Source of the DNA: Gammaproteobacteria bacterium
Lineage (GTDB): Bacteria; Pseudomonadota; Gammaproteobacteria; Pseudomonadales; Pseudomonadaceae
Direction of reading: 5' to 3'
Assembly (NCBI GenBank): GCA_903970465.1
Contig: CAJCIO010000072.1
Location: forward strand, 1 to 64,000
Length of the DNA stretch: 64,000 nucleotides
In this document: in pieces, positions 1 through 9,077 of the stretch
Layout of the letters: every line of letters starts with the position of its first letter
Numbering within the stretch: the stretch's first letter is position 1
Program-made: the position numbers and the translations under genes
Notes under the pieces: generated by a model
Told to the model about the DNA's origin: nothing
Seen by the model: the letters and a program-made list of their open reading frames with translations, nothing else
Database searches by the model: none

Positions 1-86
1 GCTTTTTGCCTCGACCTTTTCATTAATGGCATCATGTGCGCCTTTCGCGCCGCAGGGCGCCGGTTCTGATCTGGAGAAACGCTGTC

Positions 87-1346
87 ATGGGTGCGCCGCA
101 CACCGCTACCGTCATCCCGCCTGGGTTCGCCTTGCACGGCCAGGTCTCGCCGCCCGGTTCCAAGTCGATCACCAACCGCGCCTTGCTGCTGGCCGCGTTG
201 GCCAAGGGCACCAGCCGTCTCACCGGTGCGCTCAAGAGCGACGATACCCGGCACATGTCCAACGCCCTGCGGGCCATGGGCGTGACGGTCGATGAGCCCG
301 ATGACACCACCTTTGTGGTCACCAGCACAGGTCGCCTGCAGGCGCCGAGCGAGGCGCTGTTTCTCGGCAATGCCGGCACCGCCGTACGTTTCCTGACCGC
401 TGCGGTGGCGACGATGGACGGCGCGGTGACTCTGGACGGTGACCACTACATGCAAAAGCGCCCGATCGGCCCGCTGCTCGACGCCTTGCGTGCAGGCGGT
501 GTACGGGTGTCGAGTGCCACCGGTTGCCCGCCGGTATTGGTCCAGGGCACCGGCATGCTGCCGGCGCGGCAGTTCGAGATCGATGGCGGTCTGTCCAGCC
601 AGTATGTATCCGCCTTGCTGATGCTGGCGGCGTGCGGCGAGTCGGCCATCGACGTCAAACTGTCGGGCAAGGATATCGGTGCCCGTGGCTACGTCGACCT
701 CACGCTGGCCTGCATGAAGGCTTTCGGCGCGCAAGTGGACGTGATCGATGAGACCTCCTGGCGTATCGCCGCTACCGGCTACACCGCGTGTGACTACCTG
801 ATCGAGCCAGATGCCTCGGCTGCCACCTACTTGTGGGCCGCTCAGGCGCTGACGGGCGGCAAGATCGACCTCGGCGTTGCCGAAGCAGACTTCACTCAAC
901 CGGATGCCCAGGCCCAGGCGTTCATCGCCGCCTACCCGAACATGCCGGCCGTCATCAACGGTTCGCAGATGCAGGATGCAGTGCCGACCCTGGCCGTGCT
1001 GGCAGCGTTCAACAACACCCCGGTACGCTTCGTCGAGCTGGCCAACTTGCGGGTCAAGGAGTGCGATCGCGTGCAGGCCCTGTACGACGGGCTCAACGCC
1101 ATTCGCCCAGGTTTGGCAACGGTGGAAGGGGATGACTTGCTGGTGGCGGCTGATCCGGCATTGGCCGGTACGCGTTGCGATGCCTTGGTCGACACCCACA
1201 GCGATCACCGCATCGCCATGTGCTTTGCGCTGGCGGGTTTGAAGGTCAGTGGTATTCGCCTGCTCGACCCGGAGTGCGTCGGCAAGACCTACCCTGAGTA
1301 CTGGAATGCCTTGCGCTCGCTGGGTGTAACGGTGGAGATGGTCTGA
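87..1346 (+). CDS. aroA: 3-phosphoshikimate 1-carboxyvinyltransferase (EPSP synthase), stand-alone
   Basis: Transfers enolpyruvate from PEP to shikimate-3-phosphate in aromatic amino acid synthesis in the cytoplasm. The 419-residue product has the N-terminal SPPGSKSITNRALLLAAL motif (K26 for PEP binding), LGNAGTAVRFL (residues 93-103), and a late RVKECDR motif, and it is of normal family length. I chose the ATG at 87 because GGAG at 73-76 precedes it; an in-frame ATG at 36 would add 17 residues with no family resemblance. Oddity: F102 sits where E. coli AroA has Pro101, next to the glyphosate/PEP pocket. Pseudomonads usually carry EPSP synthase fused behind prephenate dehydrogenase, so a free copy may be a second, divergent enzyme. 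The function call is firm; the role of this copy is inferred. Confidence 0.93.
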   Translation: MGAPHTATVIPPGFALHGQVSPPGSKSITNRALLLAALAKGTSRLTGALKSDDTRHMSNALRAMGVTVDEPDDTTFVVTSTGRLQAPSEALFLGNAGTAVRFLTAAVATMDGAVTLDGDHYMQKRPIGPLLDALRAGGVRVSSATGCPPVLVQGTGMLPARQFEIDGGLSSQYVSALLMLAACGESAIDVKLSGKDIGARGYVDLTLACMKAFGAQVDVIDETSWRIAATGYTACDYLIEPDASAATYLWAAQALTGGKIDLGVAEADFTQPDAQAQAFIAAYPNMPAVINGSQMQDAVPTLAVLAAFNNTPVRFVELANLRVKECDRVQALYDGLNAIRPGLATVEGDDLLVAADPALAGTRCDALVDTHSDHRIAMCFALAGLKVSGIRLLDPECVGKTYPEYWNALRSLGVTVEMV

Positions 1347-1367
1347 TAGCGACGCCTATCAATCCCC

Positions 1368-1446
1368 GTGGGAGCGGGCTCTGACCGCGCATTGCAGCAA
1401 CACCGCCAGTGCTGCTGATGCCTTCGCGGGCAGAGTCCGCTCCCAC
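1368..1446. repeat. Inverted REP-type palindrome between convergent aroA and paoC
   Basis: Two 16-base arms (1368-1383 and 1431-1446, starting GTGGGAGCGGGCTCTG on the plus strand) are inverted copies with one mismatch and a 47-base spacer. The sequence matches the common Pseudomonas REP style. It lies between two convergent genes and may act as a bidirectional terminator or mRNA 3' stabiliser. Confidence 0.8.
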
Positions 1447-1462
1447 AGTGATCAGTGTCGTG

Positions 1463-3691
1463 TCAGGCAGGCAGTGTCGATTTCAACAAATCCTCGATCC
1501 GCACTGGTAAGTCCCGCACCACTACCCCTGTTGCGTGGCGCACCGCATCGGTGATCGCCGCGCTCACCCCCGCCAGCCCGATCTCGCCGATGCCCCGCGC
1601 GCCCAACGGATTGAGCGTGGTGTCCGGGTAATCGAGAAAGGTGATGTCCACCTCCGGCGCATCGGCATGCGTGGTGACGATGTAATCTGCCAGATTGCTG
1701 TTCACCGGCTGCCCGGTGCGCGGGTCGTACTCGGTGGCCTCGAACAGCGCCATGCCCACGCCCATGATGATTGCGCCCTCGATCTGATTGCGCCCGGTAC
1801 GCGGGTTGATGACCTTGCCGCCATCGATCACCGTCACCACGCGGTTGACCTTCAACCGCGCCATTTCCGGCTCCCAGGTGACCTCGACAAAATGCGCGCC
1901 GTAGGAGTGAATCGAGAACTTCTCGTCGACATCCTGGCTGCCGGGCGTCTTGCCGCTGCCGCTGATGTATTTCATCTGCGCATTGCTCAACAGCTGTCCA
2001 ACCTCGATCCCGTTGGCCGGGTCACTGCCCTTGGGATAGATACGCATGTGCGCGAAGGTCAGCGCCTCGGCCTGCATGCCATGAAACGGTGGATGTTCTT
2101 CGATGGCCACGGCAATGGCTGCATCGATGGCCGCCTGGGTCGCTTGTTGCACCGCGGGTACCAGTGAACCAGTGGCCATTGAACCGCCGGACATCGGCCC
2201 CGGCGGCAGGCTGGTGTCACCGATGGTCACTTCGATACGGGTCAGCGGCAGCCCGGTCAGCTGTGCGACCATCTGCGCCACCACGGTATAGGTGCCGGTG
2301 CCGATATCCTGAGTGCCGCTGAGTACCGTCGCGCCACCCTGGCTGTCGAACTGCACGGTCGCCTCGGCGGGCAATGCCTTGGCCATCCAGGTGCAGGCCG
2401 CCATACCCCAACCGATCACCACACCGGCGCCATTGCGCATCGAGCCCGGACGCGGATTACGCTGCGCCCAGCCAAAGCGCTCGGCACCAGTGGTCAGGCA
2501 CTCGGTGAGGTGGCGCGAACTGAAGGGCGTACCCGTGCTTTCATCCGTGGTTGGCTCGTTGATCAGACGCAGTTGCAGCGGGTCCATGTTCAGTGCCACG
2601 GCCAGTTCGTTCATGCCTGACTCCAGCGCATAGAGCCCGGGCACCGCCCCCGGCCCGCGCATCGAGGTCGGCGGGGCGATGTCGCGCCGGGCGAACGACC
2701 AGGCCGCGCGCAGGTTGGGCGAGCTGTACAGATACCCCGTGGCCTCGCCGCAATTTTCCTTGTAGGTGTCCAGGCGCGCGTTGTGGAAGAGGTAGTCGTG
2801 CTGTACCGATTGCAGCTTGCCGCTGGTATCGGCACTCAGGCGGATGCGTTGCTGGGTGTTGGTACGATGGCCGACGTTGTGGAACATCATTTCGCGGTCG
2901 ACTACCAGCTTGACCGGCCGCTGCAATTGGCGTGCGGCGGCAGCGGCCAGCAGGGAATGGCTCCACGGCCACAGCTTGCCGCCGAAGCCCGAGCCCAGGT
3001 ATTCGGTGATGATGCGCATCTGCTCCGGCGCCACACCGAGCATCTGCGCCATGACCATGCGGTGGTTCATGATCGCCTGGGAGGTCTCGTACAGCGTGAA
3101 CTCCTTGCCATTCCACAGGGCGACGGTTGCATGCAGCTCGATGGGGTTGTGGGCGTGCGGTGGCGTGGTATAGGTGTGGTCGATTTTCACTGGCGCATTG
3201 GCGAAGGCCTTGGTCACGTCACCGCGCTCGGTGTCGACCGATTCCTTTTCCTCGGCGCTCAGGCGCATGGCCACGTTGGGCTTGTCGGCGGCATAGCTGA
3301 CCTTGACCGCTGCGGCGCCCGCCACGGCTTGCTCGTAGGTGTTGGCCACCACCAGCGCGACGTACTGGCCGTAGTAGGTGATGCGGTCATCGGCCAGCGG
3401 CGGACGGGCCTCGTCGGTCTTGCCGCCGCCGCTTTGCTTGCGGTAGACCTGATCGCTGAAATTCCCGGAGTGAAACACCTGGATGACGCCGGGCATCCGT
3501 AGCGCTGCGCCGGGGTCGAGGGCAGTGATGCGGCCGGTGGTGATGGTCGCCGTCACGGGCACTGCATGCACCAGGCCGGGGAAGGCGTGGTCGGAGGTGT
3601 AGCGGGCATTGCCGGTGACTTTCTTCGGCCCGTCGATGCGGGTGAAGCCGTGGCCGATGACGGCCTCGGCGGTATTGGATACTGGTGCCAT
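1463..3691 (-). CDS. paoC: Periplasmic aldehyde oxidoreductase, molybdenum-cofactor subunit
   Basis: Large subunit of a xanthine-oxidase-family enzyme that oxidises aldehydes to acids. The 742-residue product is near the length of E. coli PaoC (732). It starts GHGFTRIDGPKKVTGNARYT, has the molybdopterin-binding GSGFGGKLWPW region near residue 225, the SMRGPGAVPG stretch near 345, and the C-terminal GARGIGEIGLAGV motif that holds the catalytic Glu. It is the last gene of paoABC, 80 bases after paoB. No signal peptide is seen; in the E. coli enzyme the folded trimer is exported with PaoA. No PaoD-like cofactor chaperone follows, since aroA converges from the other side. Substrate range cannot be read from the sequence. 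Confidence 0.9.
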   Translation of the reverse strand: MAPVSNTAEAVIGHGFTRIDGPKKVTGNARYTSDHAFPGLVHAVPVTATITTGRITALDPGAALRMPGVIQVFHSGNFSDQVYRKQSGGGKTDEARPPLADDRITYYGQYVALVVANTYEQAVAGAAAVKVSYAADKPNVAMRLSAEEKESVDTERGDVTKAFANAPVKIDHTYTTPPHAHNPIELHATVALWNGKEFTLYETSQAIMNHRMVMAQMLGVAPEQMRIITEYLGSGFGGKLWPWSHSLLAAAAARQLQRPVKLVVDREMMFHNVGHRTNTQQRIRLSADTSGKLQSVQHDYLFHNARLDTYKENCGEATGYLYSSPNLRAAWSFARRDIAPPTSMRGPGAVPGLYALESGMNELAVALNMDPLQLRLINEPTTDESTGTPFSSRHLTECLTTGAERFGWAQRNPRPGSMRNGAGVVIGWGMAACTWMAKALPAEATVQFDSQGGATVLSGTQDIGTGTYTVVAQMVAQLTGLPLTRIEVTIGDTSLPPGPMSGGSMATGSLVPAVQQATQAAIDAAIAVAIEEHPPFHGMQAEALTFAHMRIYPKGSDPANGIEVGQLLSNAQMKYISGSGKTPGSQDVDEKFSIHSYGAHFVEVTWEPEMARLKVNRVVTVIDGGKVINPRTGRNQIEGAIIMGVGMALFEATEYDPRTGQPVNSNLADYIVTTHADAPEVDITFLDYPDTTLNPLGARGIGEIGLAGVSAAITDAVRHATGVVVRDLPVRIEDLLKSTLPA

Positions 3692-3771
3692 GTGGCCTCC
3701 GATGGTTCGCTTGATGGCGAACGCAACTCATGAATATATGTCGGACTCTGCCCGCGAAGGGGCCATCGGCC

Positions 3772-4776
3772 TCACGCCAATGCAGCGACGTTAGCTAACG
3801 CCTGCGCGACGCAGCGCTTGGCGAGTTCGACCTTGAAGCCGTTTTCGCTCTGCGGTTGAGCGCCTTTCACCGCCGCTTCCGCTGCCAGTTGCCAGCTCGC
3901 GGCCGTGGCCGGAGCACCGACCAACACCTGCTCGGCAGCCGTGGCGCGCCATGGCTTGGTGCCGACGCCGCCCATGGCGATCCGCGCATGCCGCACGCGC
4001 CCGCCGTCGACCTGCAACACCACAGCGGCCGAAGCGAGGGCGAACTCGTACGAGGCCCGATCGCGCAGCTTCAGGTAGCCGGAGCGGCTGTTTGCCGGCA
4101 CCGCGGGCAGGCTGACATGGGTGACCAGATCGCCCGGTTGCAGGACGTTTTCCTTGTCCGGGGTATCGCCCGGCAGCAGGAAAAACTCGCCAATCGGCAC
4201 GACTCGCTCGCCAGCGCTACCGCGAATGTACACCTGGGCCTCCAACGCGGTGAGGGCAATATTCATGTCCGACGGATTGGTCGCGATGCAATGCTCGCTG
4301 GTACCGAAAATCGCCAGGGTGCGGTTGATGCCACCTATCGCTGCGCAACCGCTGCCCGGTTCACGTTTGTTGCAGGGGCTGTGGTTGTCGCGAAAATAGG
4401 TGCAGCGGGTGCGCTGCAGCAGGTTGCCGCCGGTGCTCGCCATGTTGCGCAACTGCGCCGAGGCGCCGGACAGCAGCGCTTGCGAGAGCACTGCGTACTC
4501 AGCCTTGACCGCAGCGTGTTGCGCCAGGTCGCTGTTGCGCACCAGGGCACCGATCTTGAGGCCGCCGCCGTTCAGGGTGTCGATGTCGGCCAGCGGCAAG
4601 TGATTGATGTCGACCAGTTGCTGGGGATGTTCGACGCCCAGCTTCATCAAGTCTGTAAGGGTGGTGCCACCGGCAATGAAACGCACGCTAGCGCCTTGTT
4701 GGGCGGTCTGGCTGGCAAGCCCCAGGCGGATGGCCTGGTCGGCGCTGCTGGCGCGATTGAAAGCGAATGTCTGCAT
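3772..4776 (-). CDS. paoB: Periplasmic aldehyde oxidoreductase, FAD-binding subunit
   Basis: FAD subunit (334 residues) that passes electrons from the iron-sulfur centres. It has the FIAGGTTLTDLMKLGVEHP FAD loop near residue 35 and the SGASAQLRNMASTGGNLLQ motif near 105. It also has a cysteine-rich insertion (RCTYFRD, then PCNKREPGSGC) like the extra [4Fe-4S] site of E. coli PaoB, which most xanthine-oxidase FAD subunits lack. I chose the ATG at 4776, 10 bases after the paoA stop; the in-frame extension to 4836 overlaps paoA and has no family resemblance. Middle gene of paoABC. Confidence 0.9.
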   Translation of the reverse strand: MQTFAFNRASSADQAIRLGLASQTAQQGASVRFIAGGTTLTDLMKLGVEHPQQLVDINHLPLADIDTLNGGGLKIGALVRNSDLAQHAAVKAEYAVLSQALLSGASAQLRNMASTGGNLLQRTRCTYFRDNHSPCNKREPGSGCAAIGGINRTLAIFGTSEHCIATNPSDMNIALTALEAQVYIRGSAGERVVPIGEFFLLPGDTPDKENVLQPGDLVTHVSLPAVPANSRSGYLKLRDRASYEFALASAAVVLQVDGGRVRHARIAMGGVGTKPWRATAAEQVLVGAPATAASWQLAAEAAVKGAQPQSENGFKVELAKRCVAQALANVAALA

Positions 4777-4786
4777 GACGTGGGCC

Positions 4787-5431
4787 TCAGGCTTTGCGAG
4801 TCTGCTGGATGGCAGCGAGAATGTTGGAGTAAGCACCGCAACGGCAGATATTGCCGCTCATGGCTTCCTTGATCTCGGCATCCGAACCGCCGCAAGGCTC
4901 CTTGGCCAGCGCCACTGCCGACATGATCTGACCGCTGGTGCAGTAGCCGCATTGATAGGCGTCGTGCTCGACGAAAGCAGCTTGCATCGGGTGCATCTCG
5001 ACCGGGGTGCCGAGGCCTTCGATGGTGGTGATCTCGTCGCCCTCGTGCATCAGGGCGAAGCTCAGGCACGAGTTGACTCGTCGGCCGTTGACGTGGACGG
5101 TGCAGGCGCCGCATTGGCCATGGTCACAGCCTTTCTTGGTGCCGGTCAGTTGCAGGCGTTCGCGCAGTGCATCGAGCAGCGTGGTGCGCGGGTCGACGCG
5201 CAGGGTGTGCTGCCTGCCGTTGATCACCAGCTTGAGCGGCTGGCTGCCTGGCTCGATTGGCGCAGCATCACGGGTGTCGGCAGCCGCTTCGGTCGCCAGC
5301 CCGCTGCCCAGTGCTGCAGCGGTGCCGCTGACGCCGATGGCCTGCAGCACCGAACGTCGCGACATAGGCAGGTGCGGGGCGTCTGCCTGAGTGCGATCCG
5401 GTTCGACGCGATCGTGGTTCTTCTTGCTCAT
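4787..5431 (-). CDS. paoA: Periplasmic aldehyde oxidoreductase, [2Fe-2S] subunit with Tat signal
   Basis: Small iron-sulfur subunit (214 residues). A twin-arginine signal (SRRSVLQAIGVSGTAAALG) near residues 23-41 ends in an AAADT-type cleavage region, so the enzyme should be exported folded by Tat. The plant-type ferredoxin motif GCDHGQCGAC lies near residue 98, and the second cluster motifs are CGYCTSGQ and GNICRCGAY. GGAG nine bases upstream of the ATG at 5431 supports this start over the extension to 5494. First gene of the operon; it diverges from ligD across 227 bases. Confidence 0.92.
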   Translation of the reverse strand: MSKKNHDRVEPDRTQADAPHLPMSRRSVLQAIGVSGTAAALGSGLATEAAADTRDAAPIEPGSQPLKLVINGRQHTLRVDPRTTLLDALRERLQLTGTKKGCDHGQCGACTVHVNGRRVNSCLSFALMHEGDEITTIEGLGTPVEMHPMQAAFVEHDAYQCGYCTSGQIMSAVALAKEPCGGSDAEIKEAMSGNICRCGAYSNILAAIQQTRKA

Positions 5432-5498
5432 GCGAGCGGTCTCCATCAGGACGGTAGGGTCAAGGTGTACCTCTGGCGGGTACTGAACACTCAATCCT

Positions 5499-5525
5499 GT
5501 GGGAGCGGGCTGTGCTCGCTCCCAC
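5499..5525. repeat. Short REP-like palindrome between paoA and ligD
   Basis: GTGGGAGCG at 5499-5507 pairs with CGCTCCCAC at 5517-5525 around a 9-base loop. It is the same palindrome family as at 1368-1446, here as a compact single hairpin. It lies upstream of paoA on the minus strand and about 135 bases before ligD, so it is not an obvious terminator for either gene. Confidence 0.7.
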
Positions 5526-5658
5526 GGTGAGTGCCGCGTTGTCTTTATTGGTCACGCAAAGCCGTACGCTCGTTCCATCGGATGTCGCCGATCAACGGTT
5601 TGAACTCCTGAACGGTTGCCGCTTCGCATTGATATAGAGCCGACAACCGAGGTGGGCG

Positions 5659-8403
5659 ATGAGCGAAGCCCTGCACGACTATCAACAAAAACGCAATTTC
5701 GACGCCACGCCGGAGCCTGCCGGCAGTGCTCGACGCCGCAAGAAAAAACAGGGTGACGCTGCCTTGCAGTTTTGCATCCAGAAGCATGACGCCAGTCATC
5801 TGCACTATGATTTTCGCCTGGAGCTGGATGGCACCATGAAGAGCTGGGCGGTACCCAAGGGCCCGTCTCTGGACCCGAAAGCCAAGCGCCTGGCAGTGCA
5901 TGTCGAGGATCACCCGCTCGACTACGCGACCTTCGAGGGGCACATCCCTGAGGGGCACTATGGCGCCGGCGACGTGATTGTCTGGGACCGTGGCGTGTGG
6001 ATTCCCGAGGGCGATCCGCAGCAAGGCTACGCCAAGGGCAAACTCAAGTTCACCCTCCAAGGCGAGAAACTCGCAGGCCTGTGGAACCTGGTGCGTACCC
6101 ATATGCCGGGCCGCAAGGAGCAGTGGTATCTGATCAAGCATCAGGACGAACAGGCGCGTCCGCTGGACGAATATGACGTGCTGGTCGCCGAGCCCGACAG
6201 CGTGCTGAGTGACCGCAGCCTGGTGCTCAAGACGCGCGGCAAAGGCAAGGGTGCGGCGGCCAAGCCGGATGCCAAAGACAAAGGCCAGGGCAAAGCTGGT
6301 GCCATGGCCGATAGCAATGCCAAGGCCAGTACCAAATCCAAATCAGCCAAATCGCAGGCTGAGCCAAAAGCCACCGAGGCTGACGCCGCCCTGGCCACAC
6401 CTGAAGTCACCCCCGCCAAACCAATCGCCACCCCGTCCGCGCCGCCTCGTCGCAGCCGCAGCGCCAAGCTCGAAGGTGCGCGCGAGGCGCCGTTGCCTGC
6501 CAGCCTCAAACCCCAACTCGCCACTCTGGTCGATTCGGCGCCCGCCAGTGGCGACTGGCGCTACGAGATCAAGTTCGATGGCTACCGCGTGCTGGCGCGC
6601 ATCGAGGGCGACAAGGTCCGACTGTTTACCCGCAATGGTCACGACTGGACGGCCAAGATGCACCACCAAGCGCAGGCCTTGGCAGAACTTGGGCTGGCAT
6701 CTGGCTGGCTAGACGGCGAAATGGTGGTGGCCAACGAGCACGGTGTGCCGGATTTCCAGGCCCTGCAAAACGCCTTCGAAAGCGAACGCAGCGAACAGAT
6801 CGTCTATTACCTGTTCGATGCCCCGTACCTGAACGGCATGGACCTTACCTACGTACCGGTAGAGCAACGTCGGGCGGCGCTGAAAAAACTCCTCAAGGCT
6901 CATCCCAGCGACACGCTGCGCTTCTCGGATGATTTCGACGAAGCCGCCACCTCTTTATTGGAGAGTGCCTGCCAGATGCAGATGGAAGGCTTGATCGGCA
7001 AGCGAGTCGGCAGCCCCTATCGCTCGCGGCGCAGCCATGACTGGATCAAGCTCAAGTGCAAGCATCGCCAGGAATTCGTGGTGGTCGGCTATACCGATCC
7101 GAAGGGCAGCAGGAGCGGTTTTGGCGCGTTGCTGTTGGGCTTGCACGATCAGGACAGTGGCGCGTTGCGCTATGCCGGCAGGGTCGGCACAGGGTTCAGC
7201 GAGGCGACGTTGCGCTCGATTTTGCAGCGTCTGAAGCCGCTCGAGTGTCGCACCAAAGCCGTTACCAATCCGCCGACGGGTGCCGATGCCCGGGGTGTGC
7301 ACTGGCTGGAGCCCAAGTTGCTGGCCGAGGTGGCCTTCGCCGAGATGACCCGCGATGGAGTGGTGCGCCATTCGGTGTTCCATGGCCTGCGCGACGACAA
7401 GCCGGCGCGAGCTATCACCGAGGAAACGCCTGCGCCCGCGGACTCGCTGCCACCGACAATCCCCAGCAAAACCCAAAGCAAAACTCCCCGCAAAACCCCC
7501 AGCAAAAGCAGAGCCGACCCCAGTCACCAGGTGCGCATCACTCACCCGGACCGCATCATCGATGCCAGCAGCGGCACCACCAAGCAACAGCTTGCCGAAT
7601 ACTACGCTCGCATCGCCCCATGGCTGCTCCCGCAACTCAAGGATCGGCCGGTAGCCCTGGTTCGGGCGCCCGAAGGCATCGCCGGGGAACTGTTCTTCCA
7701 GAAAAACGCCGGCCACCTGGCCATTGACGAGTTGCAGCACTACGACAAGGCCGAAGCCGGGCAGGCGTGCATGGTGATCAATTCACCCAAGGCGCTGATC
7801 GGCGCGATCCAGATGGGCACTGTCGAGCTGCACACCTGGAACGCCACCTGCGCTGACTTCGCCCACCCGGACCGCTTCGTGCTGGACCTCGACCCAGACC
7901 CGGCGCTGCCCTGGAAGGCCATGGCCGAGGCAACGCAGCTGACCCTGACCGTGCTCGATGAACTGGGGCTCGAGTCGTTTCTCAAGACCAGCGGCGGCAA
8001 GGGCATCCACATCGTCGTGCCGCTCAAGCCCAAGGCCGACTGGGACAGCGTCAAGGACTTCAGTCATGCCATCGTCAACCATATCGCCAAGTTGGTCCCC
8101 GAGCGGTTTTCGGCGGTGTCCGGCCCCAAGAACCGTGTCGGCAAGATTTTCATCGACTACCTGCGCAACGGCCTCGGTGCGACCACCGCCTGTGCCTACG
8201 CTGCCCGGGCGCGCGAAGGCTTGCCGGTCTCGGTGCCGATTGAACGCGATGAAGTTGCGCAGCTCAAAGGTGCCAGCGAATGGAACATTCACAATGTGCA
8301 CGAACGCCTGGCCGAGCTGCAGCGCGACCCTTGGGCAGACTTCGACAAATGCCGCCAGAGCATCACGGCGACTCTGCGCAAGCGCCTGGGCCTCAAAGCG
8401 TAA
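5659..8403 (+). CDS. ligD: Multifunctional ATP-dependent DNA ligase D (non-homologous end joining)
   Basis: Repairs double-strand breaks with Ku by end processing, fill-in and ligation. The 914-residue product has the pseudomonad domain order. A 3'-phosphoesterase lies at about 32-190 (DASHLHYDFRLELDG, HVEDHPLDY, IPEGHYGAGDV). A Lys/Ala/Pro-rich linker covers about 195-270. The ATP-dependent ligase spans about 280-585, with nucleotidyl Lys305 in KFDGYR. A second Lys/Thr/Pro linker follows. The primase-polymerase spans about 620-905, with D743 and D745 in DLDPDP and the GGKGIHIVVPL motif. GAGGT five bases before the ATG at 5659 supports the start. No ku gene is in the window. Confidence 0.96.
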   Translation: MSEALHDYQQKRNFDATPEPAGSARRRKKKQGDAALQFCIQKHDASHLHYDFRLELDGTMKSWAVPKGPSLDPKAKRLAVHVEDHPLDYATFEGHIPEGHYGAGDVIVWDRGVWIPEGDPQQGYAKGKLKFTLQGEKLAGLWNLVRTHMPGRKEQWYLIKHQDEQARPLDEYDVLVAEPDSVLSDRSLVLKTRGKGKGAAAKPDAKDKGQGKAGAMADSNAKASTKSKSAKSQAEPKATEADAALATPEVTPAKPIATPSAPPRRSRSAKLEGAREAPLPASLKPQLATLVDSAPASGDWRYEIKFDGYRVLARIEGDKVRLFTRNGHDWTAKMHHQAQALAELGLASGWLDGEMVVANEHGVPDFQALQNAFESERSEQIVYYLFDAPYLNGMDLTYVPVEQRRAALKKLLKAHPSDTLRFSDDFDEAATSLLESACQMQMEGLIGKRVGSPYRSRRSHDWIKLKCKHRQEFVVVGYTDPKGSRSGFGALLLGLHDQDSGALRYAGRVGTGFSEATLRSILQRLKPLECRTKAVTNPPTGADARGVHWLEPKLLAEVAFAEMTRDGVVRHSVFHGLRDDKPARAITEETPAPADSLPPTIPSKTQSKTPRKTPSKSRADPSHQVRITHPDRIIDASSGTTKQQLAEYYARIAPWLLPQLKDRPVALVRAPEGIAGELFFQKNAGHLAIDELQHYDKAEAGQACMVINSPKALIGAIQMGTVELHTWNATCADFAHPDRFVLDLDPDPALPWKAMAEATQLTLTVLDELGLESFLKTSGGKGIHIVVPLKPKADWDSVKDFSHAIVNHIAKLVPERFSAVSGPKNRVGKIFIDYLRNGLGATTACAYAARAREGLPVSVPIERDEVAQLKGASEWNIHNVHERLAELQRDPWADFDKCRQSITATLRKRLGLKA

Positions 8404-8439
8404 GCGTCATCAACCTGCTTTAAAGAAAAAGAGAAACCT

Positions 8440-8973
8440 GTGTCGAAGATAATTACCGAAACCACCGCCCCTCCCAGCGATAGCGACGCTGCACGCATGT
8501 TCGGCTCGGCGAAGGACCGCCTGGATTTCTACCGCAAGGAAATCCACTACGAAACCTCGCTGCTGTCCAACCGTACCAACGCTTACCTGTCGGCGCAGTC
8601 GTTCATGGTCATCGCGTTCGCCTCGTCGATGTCCAACCTCAATCCGGAATGGGGCAAGCTCTTCACCCTGTTCGTACCTCCCATGCTGGCGCTGCTGGGC
8701 ATCGTCAGTTCGCTGCACGCCTGGCCCGGAATTCGGGCCGCCTACGACATCATCGATCATTGGCATTTCAAGCAAAGCCAGCTGTTGAGCAGCGAGCCGA
8801 TCATGGGCATGGCCTACGATGACTCACCGCTGTTCAGTAGCCACGAGTCCACTGAAAAGGGTTATGCCAAGTCCTTGCTGTTCTCGCTGCGCACGCCTTG
8901 GCTGTTCTCGATTTTCTGGGCCGTCCTGGGGGTATTCGCGCTGTATGTGCAGTTCGGTAATCCGGGTGTCTGA
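8440..8973 (+). CDS. Small integral membrane protein, unknown function
   Basis: 177 residues from a GTG start, with an A/G-rich stretch ending in GAG at 8431-8433 upstream. The N-terminal 45 residues are polar and probably cytoplasmic. Hydrophobic segments lie near 50-68 and 72-95, and a third near 152-172 at the C-terminus, with a charged loop between the second and third. It starts 36 bases after ligD on the same strand, so it may be co-transcribed. I do not recognise the family with confidence. Confidence 0.75.
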   Translation: MSKIITETTAPPSDSDAARMFGSAKDRLDFYRKEIHYETSLLSNRTNAYLSAQSFMVIAFASSMSNLNPEWGKLFTLFVPPMLALLGIVSSLHAWPGIRAAYDIIDHWHFKQSQLLSSEPIMGMAYDDSPLFSSHESTEKGYAKSLLFSLRTPWLFSIFWAVLGVFALYVQFGNPGV

Positions 8974-9077
8974 CGCCGATGAAATAGATTGAACCCCGTT
9001 AGCGGCAGGATGCCGTAATTCAACAGGCCGATTGTTGCGCGGCCGCGATGCGATTCACAAGGACAGGTGCTCGAACC

